Positions 15,085-22,400 of a stretch of 32,354 bases of DNA are shown here, one piece after another. The notes beneath the pieces were generated by a model. That model was not told where the DNA came from. It searched no databases and saw nothing but the letters and a program-made list of their open reading frames with translations. The stretch is from contig CANQJJ010000020.1 in assembly GCA_947624215.1 (NCBI GenBank), forward strand, positions 1 to 32,354. The letters run 5' to 3'. Each line of letters starts with the position of its first letter. The stretch's first letter is position 1. A program made the position numbers and the translations under genes. This DNA comes from an uncultured Clostridia bacterium (GTDB lineage Bacteria > Bacillota > Clostridia > Christensenellales > Borkfalkiaceae).

Positions 15085-15165
15085 GTGTCTCTTCCCTCTT
15101 TTTTACACTCTTTCCTTCCGTTTCCATACCACAAGTATGCACCCGCGGGAGGGATTTATACATCG

Positions 15166-15933
15166 CTATCCGAGCGCGACGTCGAGGATCATCATGACGC
15201 AGAACCCGAACAGGATGCCCGCCGAGGCGACCGACTTGTTCCCCGAAAAACAGGCGGGGATGAGTTCGGAGCACACGACCGCGATCATGGCCCCCGCCGA
15301 AAAGGTGAGCGCCCACGGCATGAGCCCCGTGATGAAGGTGGCCGCGACGGCTCCGATGACGCATGCGGGGATCTCGATGGCGCCCGAGCCCTGCGAGAAG
15401 AGGAAGGCGCGCGCGGGCTTCATCCCCTGTGCGCGGAGGGGAAAGGCGACGCATGCCCCCTCGGGAAAATTCTGCACCGCGATGCCGAAGGCGAAGATGA
15501 GCGCGGCGAGCAACGTGCCCTGCGCATTCCCCGCAGCGAGTGCAACGCCCACCGCCATGCCCTCGGGGATGTTGTGCATGGTGACGGCGAGAAAGAGCAG
15601 ACATCCCTCCCGCCCCATGCCGCCGAAGCCGCGTTTGCGGCGCGAGAACAGCACGTCGGAGAGAATGATGAACGCCCCGCCCATGAGAAAGCCGAGCGTG
15701 ACGGTGAGGTAATCGGGAAGAAAACTCTCATAATCGAGCGCGGGGAGCAGCAGCGAGAAGAAACTTGCCGCGATCATGATGCCCGCCGCCGCACCCGTGA
15801 TCGCCGTGAGCGCGGTGACGCGGAACTTTTTGGAGAAGAAGACGAGCGTTGCGCCAAGCGCGGTCGCCGCATACATGAAGAGGGATACGAAAAGCGCCTG
15901 CACCCCCGGATGGAGAAGGGTAAACCACTGCAT
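15166..15933 (-). CDS. ZIP family divalent metal transporter
   Basis: Membrane transporter of the ZIP/GufA family, which moves zinc or related divalent metals into the cytosol. I chose the ATG at 15933, preceded by GGGAG at 9 nt, giving 255 aa; a GTG 33 nt upstream is less likely. About eight hydrophobic helices are visible. The paired metal-site motifs are HNIPEG (120-125, helix 4) and QNFPEG (154-159, helix 5), a combination seen in GufA-like members. A short His-poor loop with a basic RRKRG stretch separates helices 3 and 4. It reads divergently from the 155-aa membrane protein, and a dehydrogenase follows it. Confidence 0.92.
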   Translation of the reverse strand: MQWFTLLHPGVQALFVSLFMYAATALGATLVFFSKKFRVTALTAITGAAAGIMIAASFFSLLLPALDYESFLPDYLTVTLGFLMGGAFIILSDVLFSRRKRGFGGMGREGCLLFLAVTMHNIPEGMAVGVALAAGNAQGTLLAALIFAFGIAVQNFPEGACVAFPLRAQGMKPARAFLFSQGSGAIEIPACVIGAVAATFITGLMPWALTFSAGAMIAVVCSELIPACFSGNKSVASAGILFGFCVMMILDVALG

Positions 15934-16028
15934 TTGTAAAACTCCCGTGCCTGAGAAGGCGGTCACCCCATTGTATGCGGAAAAAGACTTCCGCGCGCCC
16001 CGTTCTCCCTCCGCACGGCAATTTTTTC

Positions 16029-16041
16029 ATGAAAATTTCAT
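16029..16041. promoter_or_regulatory. Perfect palindrome between divergent genes (candidate operator)
   Basis: ATGAAA-A-TTTCAT is a perfect 6-1-6 inverted repeat 8 nt upstream of the -35 of the plus-strand promoter, in the spacer shared by the ZIP gene and the 155-aa gene. It does not match the Fur or Zur consensus I know. A regulator of either gene could bind here; this is inference. Confidence 0.45.
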
Positions 16042-16049
16042 CCGATGCC

Positions 16050-16078
16050 TTGACAATTGGTGCGAACAGTATTATAAT
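16050..16078 (+). promoter_or_regulatory. Consensus promoter of the 155-aa membrane protein
   Basis: TTGACA (16050-16055), 17-nt spacer and TATAAT (16073-16078) match the housekeeping consensus exactly. The start of transcription should be near 16085, giving a leader of about 23 nt that carries the GGGGGG ribosome site. Confidence 0.9.
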
Positions 16079-16107
16079 GTAAGAAATTCTAATATTTGGG
16101 GGGAATT

Positions 16108-16575
16108 ATGTTAGCTATCGGCATCGTCACTCTCTTTTTGACGGCATTTATGATGGCCTTCTACGGCTACATCAACCGCCATTCGGATGAACACGACGTC
16201 TCCTTCTTCTTGAGCGTCGGCATCATCTCGATGGTCATGAATCTTTGCACCAACGCAGGCGGCGGCGGAGCGCTCTACCTCAGCTGGCTCTACCTCGGCA
16301 TCGACGTGCTCTTCCTCGCCCTCGGGTTCGCGGTGAGCGTCGACCTCACCCTCGGCTTCTATAAGTCCATCGTCCCGTGGTGCCAAAGAACGTTCGGCAA
16401 CCCGCTCATCGGCTGGCAGTGCCTCTCCTTCTTCGTCTGCCCCGCCGGCATCGCGCTCTACTTCGTGTGGGGCAAAGAGAAGCCCGAGATCTCCCTTGAA
16501 TGCGGAAAGATGGGGCTCTGGGGCGTCCTCCTTTGGATCATGCTCCTGTGGACCATCCTCGGCATCGCACTGTAA
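16108..16575 (+). CDS. Orphan four-helix membrane protein, 155 aa
   Basis: No family recognised. The ATG at 16108 follows GGGGGG (16097-16103 region) at good spacing; a TTG at 16096 is in frame but lies on the ribosome site. The protein has four hydrophobic helices at about 3-22, 33-52, 58-80 and 120-153, with a longer loop around 85-110 holding Trp/Cys residues (PWCQRTFGNP, GWQC). There is no signal peptide or catalytic motif. It is transcribed alone between a perfect promoter and a strong terminator, which argues for a real, probably well-expressed gene. Confidence 0.85.
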   Translation: MLAIGIVTLFLTAFMMAFYGYINRHSDEHDVSFFLSVGIISMVMNLCTNAGGGGALYLSWLYLGIDVLFLALGFAVSVDLTLGFYKSIVPWCQRTFGNPLIGWQCLSFFVCPAGIALYFVWGKEKPEISLECGKMGLWGVLLWIMLLWTILGIAL

Positions 16576-16586
16576 GAGAACCTCTC

Positions 16587-16613
16587 AAGCCCGCTTCCGC
16601 AGCGGGCTTTTTT
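16587..16613 (+). terminator. Rho-independent terminator of the 155-aa gene
   Basis: AAGCCCGCT (16587-16595), a TCCGC loop and AGCGGGCTT (16601-16609) form a perfect 9-bp stem followed by TTTTTT. It lies 11 nt after the stop codon. Confidence 0.93.
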
Positions 16614-16640
16614 CGTGCCCGAAAATTTCTTTTGCATATG

Positions 16641-16681
16641 AAAACGGAGCGCCCCTTTCGGACATGGGTGCCCCGTTTTTT
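16641..16681 (-). terminator. Hairpin terminator between convergent genes (galM side)
   Basis: AAAACGG (16641-16647) pairs with CCGTTTT, and an inner GCGCCC pairs with GGGTGC (one G-T), giving a long interrupted stem with a T-run on each strand. It lies 46 nt past the galM stop and can also back up the plus-strand terminator. Its loop contains TTCGGACATGGGTGCC, related to the element at 14201. Confidence 0.65.
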
Positions 16682-16726
16682 GTCTGAGTGAATTCTCCCG
16701 CGCTGTTTCGGGAAGTCAGCCCCCGC

Positions 16727-17764
16727 TTATTTCAAGTGGAAGCGGTACTCCGCGCAGTAGTCATATTTCTCGCCCGCGCCGAGGTAAGAGCTCCCCCGCT
16801 CGGCGTATTCGGGAACGTTGACGTTGTTGGGGATGGCCTGCGTTTCGAGGCAGAATCCCGTGCGGCTGACGTATTTCGACCACTTGCCCTGCTGGTTGAG
16901 CCCGTTGCCCGCATAGAACTGCACGGCGGGCATATCCGTATAGCAATCCATCGCGATGCCCGTCGCGGGACCGTATGCCGTCCCGTAGTGCACAAACTCG
17001 CCCGCCCTGTTTTTGAGCACGAAGCAGTGATCGTAGCCATTGCCCTGCCCGAGGTCGGTATCCTCCGCACCGATGTCGCGGCCGATGGGCTTGGGCTCGT
17101 TGAAGTCGAAGGGCGTGCCCTCCACCTGCCTGAACCCGCCCGTGGGGATCATCGTCTCGTTGGTGGGCGTGATCTCGGCGGAATCCAGCCACAGAACATT
17201 TCCGAGAGCCGTCCCGCTCGATTCGCCGTTCAGGTTGAAGTAGGCATGGTTGGTGAGATTGACGACCGTCTTCTTGTCGGACACGGCGCGGTAGTGGATG
17301 CGCAAAACGCCGTTCTTGAAGGTGTAGACGGCGGTCGCCTTGAGAGTTCCGGGGTAATTCTCCTCGCCGTCGGGAGAGACGATGGAGAGCGCCAGCGTGT
17401 TGCCCGCGATGCCGTAAGACCAGATCTTCTTGTTGAAGCCGTTCTTGCCGCCATGGAGGTGGTTGCCGCGGTCGTTGCAATAGAGTGCATAGTCCACGCC
17501 GTCGACGGTGAGCTTGCCCTCGCCGATGCGGTTGCCGAAGCGCCCGATGAGCGCGCCCAAGTAGCCGCCGTTCTCCTCATACTCCGCGACCGTCTTATAT
17601 CCGAGCACGACATCCGTCAGTCTTCCGTCCGATGCGGGAACGACGAGACGCTGGATGATGCCGCCGTAGTTGAGAACGGTGACGCTGCTCCTGCCGTCTG
17701 CAATGGTAAAGGCGAGCACCTTGCGCCCGTCCTTGGTTCTTCCGAAAACTCTCTTAGTGATCAT
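16727..17764 (-). CDS. galM: Aldose 1-epimerase (mutarotase)
   Basis: Interconverts alpha and beta anomers of aldoses such as galactose and glucose in the cytosol. The 345-aa length is typical. Active-site residues are in place: the NHLHGG motif with His102 and His104, the general acid His173 (LTNHAYFNL), Asp245 (YDHCF) and catalytic base Glu307 (CLETQ). AGGAG lies before the ATG at 17764. It has its own promoter and a terminator on its far side, so it is a single-gene unit. No other galactose gene lies nearby; it may serve sugars brought in by the ABC system at 88-5016. Confidence 0.96.
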   Translation of the reverse strand: MITKRVFGRTKDGRKVLAFTIADGRSSVTVLNYGGIIQRLVVPASDGRLTDVVLGYKTVAEYEENGGYLGALIGRFGNRIGEGKLTVDGVDYALYCNDRGNHLHGGKNGFNKKIWSYGIAGNTLALSIVSPDGEENYPGTLKATAVYTFKNGVLRIHYRAVSDKKTVVNLTNHAYFNLNGESSGTALGNVLWLDSAEITPTNETMIPTGGFRQVEGTPFDFNEPKPIGRDIGAEDTDLGQGNGYDHCFVLKNRAGEFVHYGTAYGPATGIAMDCYTDMPAVQFYAGNGLNQQGKWSKYVSRTGFCLETQAIPNNVNVPEYAERGSSYLGAGEKYDYCAEYRFHLK

Positions 17765-17787
17765 ACTGCTCCTCCCTTGTTTTCCCC

Positions 17788-17816
17788 ATTATAACATATT
17801 GTTCGGGAAATGTAAA
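17788..17816 (-). promoter_or_regulatory. Promoter of galM
   Basis: Minus-strand TTTACA (17811-17816), 17-nt spacer and TATAAT (17788-17793). The leader is about 20 nt and carries the AGGAG ribosome site. Confidence 0.8.
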
Positions 17817-17820
17817 TATT

Positions 17821-17839
17821 TTTGCGGAATTTTCGCAAA
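17821..17839. other. TTTGCG/CGCAAA inverted repeat in the galM-deacetylase spacer
   Basis: TTTGCG (17821-17826) and CGCAAA (17834-17839) form a perfect inverted repeat with a 7-nt loop. It lies 5 nt upstream of the galM -35 and 8 nt before the deacetylase ATG, so it could be an operator for either gene or an RNA hairpin in the deacetylase leader. Confidence 0.45.
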
Positions 17840-17847
17840 CTCCGTTT

Positions 17848-18540
17848 ATGCAAAAACGTTGGATCACGGCAGTCATCTTCTGCCTCGCCGTCATTCTCAT
17901 GCTCGCGGCGCATCTCAGCGGGAGAAACATGGCCACGCCCGCCTTTACCTTTGCCGAAGAAAAGAAGACCGAAGAAAAGGAGATCTATCTCACCTTTGAC
18001 GACGGCCCCAGCACCAAGGTCACGGGGAGCATCCTCGATACCCTCGCGCAAAAGGGCGTGAAGGCGACCTTCTTCATCGTGGGAGACCGCGTCCGCGGGC
18101 GCGAAGAGACCTTAAAACGCATTGCCGCCGAGGGCCATACCTTGGGCGTGCACTCCGCGACGCACCGCTACGACCTCATCTACGGCTCCTTGGAGGCCTT
18201 CCGCAAAGACGTCTCTGCCTGCGCGGAGGTCATCGAGCGGTGCACGGGCATCTTTCCCCGCGTCTACCGTTTTCCCGGGGGCGGGCGGCATCCCGCAGAG
18301 GAGGAGATCTTGAAGGAGATGGGCTACAAGGCGGTGTGGTGGAACGCCGTCTGCGGCGATGAGGAGATCCCCCATGCCGACGCAGAGACGCTCACCGCGA
18401 CCGCGGTCGAAACGGCGGAGGGGAAATCGCATGTGGTGCTCCTCCTGCACGACTCCGCCCCGCACAGGGCAACGGCCGAGGCCCTGCCCGCGATTATCGA
18501 CTATTTCCTTGAAAATCATTACGTCTTCAAGGCATTTTAA
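17848..18540 (+). CDS. Polysaccharide deacetylase, NodB domain, membrane-anchored
   Basis: Metal-dependent N-deacetylase (carbohydrate esterase 4) acting outside the membrane on peptidoglycan or another N-acetylated glycan. The 230-aa protein has an N-terminal hydrophobic segment (6-23) that acts as signal or anchor. All main NodB motifs are seen: TFDDGP (49-54), HSATH with His102 and His106, RFPGG (141-145), a W-W-N-x-x-x-G-D version of motif 4 (164-171) and LLLHD (198-202). In motif 4 the usual Asp-x-x-Asp-Trp is altered. No ribosome site is visible before the ATG and I found no clear promoter, so its expression is unclear. It converges on the next gene with only 14 nt between stops. Confidence 0.92.
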   Translation: MQKRWITAVIFCLAVILMLAAHLSGRNMATPAFTFAEEKKTEEKEIYLTFDDGPSTKVTGSILDTLAQKGVKATFFIVGDRVRGREETLKRIAAEGHTLGVHSATHRYDLIYGSLEAFRKDVSACAEVIERCTGIFPRVYRFPGGGRHPAEEEILKEMGYKAVWWNAVCGDEEIPHADAETLTATAVETAEGKSHVVLLLHDSAPHRATAEALPAIIDYFLENHYVFKAF

Positions 18541-18554
18541 GGGAGCTCTGCGGC

Positions 18555-19337
18555 CTATCTTCTCAGACGGAAGGGCAGGGAGATGAGCACGGCGAGGAGC
18601 GCAAAGATGAGCGCGATCGCAAAGAAGCTGATGAGGTATCCCGCCGCCCCGAGACAAAAGCCCGTGAAGGCGTTGAGGGCGGACATGGAGCAAAGGCCCA
18701 TGATGATGTCGGCAAGAAGCAGCGCCACCGCCACAAAGAGCAGGCCGTCGATGGCGCCCTTGATGTCTGCCCCGCTCAATGTCATGTGGAGCGAGAGAAG
18801 CATGCCGATAAGCAAAAACACCCACCACTGCCACTGCGCGGCATAGCTGAAAAAGACGCCGATGGCAGAAAAGAGGCATACCATGACCGAGACAAAGCCT
18901 TCGGAAAGGTCTACATTCCCGACCGCGGCGAAGAACTCCCCCGTCATGGCGGGCAGCAGCAGCCACGCGATGAGATAGAGGATGGCCGTGATGACGACGA
19001 TGGGCGCGATGCCGATGAAGAAGTTGCCGACGCGCTGGTAGATGTTGCGGCGGTTGAAGGTGTGGGCGACATAGCCGAGCGTGCCGTCGGTATCGCTCAC
19101 CTGAAAGAGCTTGACTTCGAGGATGCGATGCCCGAAGATGACGCACATCAGCGCATGGGAGAGCTCGTGCACGGGAGTCCCGAAGAAGCCCGTCACATAG
19201 CAGACGGCCCTCCCCCGCCGCCCGAAGTTGCGGTAAAACGTGCGGTTGCAGCAGGCGACGAGGAAGCCGAAGAGGAAAATGACCCCCACCGTGCCCGCGA
19301 TCTGCATGCAAAACGCGATCAAAATATCCCAAATCAT
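18555..19337 (-). CDS. M50-like membrane metalloprotease / multi-pass membrane protein
   Basis: A 260-aa multi-pass membrane protein with an HExxH zinc motif (HELSHAL, His57-Glu58-His61) at the border of a hydrophobic segment, as in site-2-protease-like M50 peptidases. About seven hydrophobic stretches can be drawn. The second M50 signature (an Asn/Pro/Asp motif late in the protein) is not evident, so it may be a divergent or non-proteolytic relative. GGAGG precedes the ATG at 19337. A strong terminator ends only 28 nt upstream of the start, and no promoter fits in between, so expression would depend on read-through from the large lipoprotein operon. Confidence 0.75.
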   Translation of the reverse strand: MIWDILIAFCMQIAGTVGVIFLFGFLVACCNRTFYRNFGRRGRAVCYVTGFFGTPVHELSHALMCVIFGHRILEVKLFQVSDTDGTLGYVAHTFNRRNIYQRVGNFFIGIAPIVVITAILYLIAWLLLPAMTGEFFAAVGNVDLSEGFVSVMVCLFSAIGVFFSYAAQWQWWVFLLIGMLLSLHMTLSGADIKGAIDGLLFVAVALLLADIIMGLCSMSALNAFTGFCLGAAGYLISFFAIALIFALLAVLISLPFRLRR

Positions 19338-19361
19338 ATCCGATCCTCCAAGATCCGATCC
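19338..19361 (-). repeat. Direct repeat over the ribosome site of the M50-like gene
   Basis: ATCCGATCC occurs at 19338-19346 and again at 19353-19361, 15 nt apart. On the minus strand this reads as GGATCGGAT twice, the GGAGG ribosome site overlapping the second copy. It could be a binding site or a relic of duplication. Confidence 0.5.
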
Positions 19362-19364
19362 TTC

Positions 19365-19391
19365 AAAAAGAGCGGGCCCCGCCCGCTCTTT
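19365..19391 (-). terminator. Rho-independent terminator after the 1700-aa lipoprotein
   Basis: AAAGAGCGGGC (19367-19377), a 3-nt loop and GCCCGCTCTTT (19381-19391) form a perfect 11-bp stem followed on the minus strand by TTTTT. It lies 14 nt after the stop codon at 19405. Confidence 0.9.
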
Positions 19392-19404
19392 GCTTTTATC
19401 CGTC

Positions 19405-22400
19405 TCAGAAGCCGAACCAATCGTCTTCTTCCTCTTCCGTGATGACCTCGTCGACGGTCACCTTGTCGCCGTCCTTTGTCACGGTGAAGACGCCGCCGAG
19501 CACTTCCACGGTGTAGACGCCGTTTTTGTCCTTCTCCGTCTTGGTCGCGGCGAGGTACTCCTCCCCGTATTTGACATAGGCGACGGTATCATCCTCGTAG
19601 AACGACACGCCGTTGAGGCTGTATTCGCCCTCGCTGTAATAGGTCGCCGTCTTTGTCTCGAGCGTTGCCGTATCATAGAAGGGAACGCCCTTGGAGCCGT
19701 CCTCCGCCGCCTTATTGGTCAGCGTGACGATGTAATGCGTCTCCTGCCTTGTCGCCCCCGCAGGGGTCTCGTCGCCATCTGCTCCCTCCGCCGCTTTCGT
19801 CTCGATGAAGACGAGGCGGTTGTCGTAGGCATATTGCAGGTCGTAAATCTGAGGGGTCCCCTCCTCGTCGAGCATGTGGCCGGCAAACGTCTCGCCGACG
19901 TCAAAGCCCTCGACGCCCGAGTAGATGACGTGTTCGGCAACGACCGTATGCGTTTCGTCGATTTTCATCTTTTCCTCGCGAGTGATCATGAGGAGGTAGA
20001 AGTCCATCACGCCGAGCATCTGGTAGAAGGACGCGCCGGGCTGGTAGTAGAGGCAATAGGTGTAGCCGTCTTTCGCCTGGAATTCGACGACATTATACTG
20101 CGAATAGTAGCCGAAGGTCTTCGAATCGATGTGCTCGACGGTATTGCCCTCGGAATCGGTGAAGGCAAAGCTGCGGTAGAGATCGACCTCGACGTGCACA
20201 TCCCCCTGCCTCTCTTCGCCCTCTTCGTTGTAGGGGCATCTGTATTGCAGGAGACCGTAGCTGTTGGTGGCCGACATGCCGAAGATGCTCATGATGTAGT
20301 ATTCGGTGAGGAATTCATAGGCATAGTACTCCGCCACATAATCCATGCCCGTCACTTCGTAGGTACTGCCCTCTTCTCCGTGATAGGTGAGCTCGATCGA
20401 AAGTTCAAGGAACCCTCCGTCGTCCAAGCCGAACATGATGTGGTAGGAGGGACTGCCGTCCTTCTCGAAGACGCGGTCGACAGTACAAGCCTGCGAATTT
20501 TCTTTGCCGTTCACCTTCAAGGCCACCTGCCCGCGCGTCGTGAAGTCGCCTTCTCCCGCGGGCGCAAACGTGAGGTCGGTCATGGAGTTGAAATTTTCAA
20601 TGGGGAGCGGGTAGCTCTCGACATTGCCCGTACGCTTGAATGTGATCGCGATCTTCCCGTTGCGGTAGTAGGTCTTCTCCTCAAACGTGATGGTATCATC
20701 GAGCTTGCCGAAGGTCTTGACGGGGACATAGCCGAATTTGTTGATGTCCTCCTCCTTGACGTTCTCCACCTCCTCGGCGAGGTAGTAGAGGGTGACGTTG
20801 CCGTCTTTCTCGATGTAGTAATAGCACATCACGTCGTTCTTGTAGATGACGTAGCCCGAATCGGAGAAGAGGAGCGCGTCGAGGTTCTCGGTGTAGTAGC
20901 CCGTCTCTCCGAAGTCGACGGCAGAGGCCTGCCCCTTGGCCGCGTCATAGGTATAGAGCGAGGCGTAAGTATATTCCTCGTTGGTGTAGTAGAGCAGATC
21001 GTCCGTGATGAGGATGTAGGCGCCGTATTCGGGCACACCCTGACTGCCGATGCGGATGGCAGTTCCGAAACCGTCGAGCTCGAGCACGGACCAATCGGTC
21101 GGGTCGACATAGATGGTGGCGACCTCTTTATAGTACACGGCAAAGGCGATGGCGGCTTGGTCGTCGACGCTGACGATGACAAAGTCACCGATGAGCTCAA
21201 CATGCTCGCTTTGGCCCGTATAGGTATAGGTGATGACAAACAGGCCATCGTTGTTCTTTGCGTAGGTGCCCGTGCCGACCGTCTTCTTAGTGGCGTCTTG
21301 CCCCGTGCCCTCCATCACGAAGACTTCGAGATGGCCGTAGCCGTCTAAGGAGTAGCACTCCTCGTGCAACAGGCCGTTCACGACGACATAGCACTCGAAG
21401 AATTCCTCCCCGCGCACTTTGAGCGAGCGGTCGGCGGCCTTCACGTCGAAGTAGAAGAAATCCTCCTCCCCAGTCTCGAAGTAGATGAGGTTTTCCTCCT
21501 CGACGATGTATTCCCCTGAGATCACGGTGCCGTCCGCCGTCGTGTAGGAGGCATTGCGGCTGAACCCGTCGAGGACGAGCTTTTCACCCGTCGTCGCGGT
21601 GTAAGTGCCTTTGTAGGTCTCGCTCTCGGGCGCATAGTAGAGATAGTTGTTATCGGTAAACATCACGAAGCGGAAGCTGAACTTACTATCGTCCGAGGTG
21701 AAGGTATAGATTTCCTCCCCGAATTCATTTGAACTCTCGGTGAGGGCGATCTTGCCGGGCGTCTTGACTGTATCCCTGCTCCCGTCGTCCTTTTCCGTGA
21801 CCACAGTATACTCCGCGCCGCCAAGGCCGTCGAGCACGAGATAGGTGTTCTCCTGCATCTCCCCGCTTTCGCTCACAAGATAGGCATAGCCGAGCAGATC
21901 GGGATCGAGCACGGTGAAGGTCTTCTTCTCTTCGTCGAGTTGGAGCAGGAGGAAGCCTTCCCCGTCATCATAGGAGAGGGAATAGTAGCCGCCCGAGCTC
22001 AGGAGAATGCCGTCGGTATACTCTTTGCCCTGTGCGTCGGTGTAGGCGGCAAAGCCGCTCGTGACGACGAGTTTCTCCTTTTCTGTCTTGCCCGTGTAGG
22101 TCTTGGTGAGGCCGACAGCGTCCTGCCCGTTCAAGGTGTACGACTGCCAGCTCATGACGCTCAAAATGCTGCTGCTGTTCATCTGCAGGGTGGCAACGGT
22201 GAAGACAAACTCCTTGAGGCTCAGAATGTCGAAGCCGACGTTATAGAGATGGTCTGCGGAGGTGATATTGGCCACCGTGGCATGATAGGCCCCCGTCTGC
22301 TCGTTGAAGACGAGCGTTCCCGTTGCGACGGCGTAGAAATTCTCCTCGTAGTCGTCGGGAACATACAGCGTGAAGGCGTCCTCGGCCGTCTCGCCGATGA

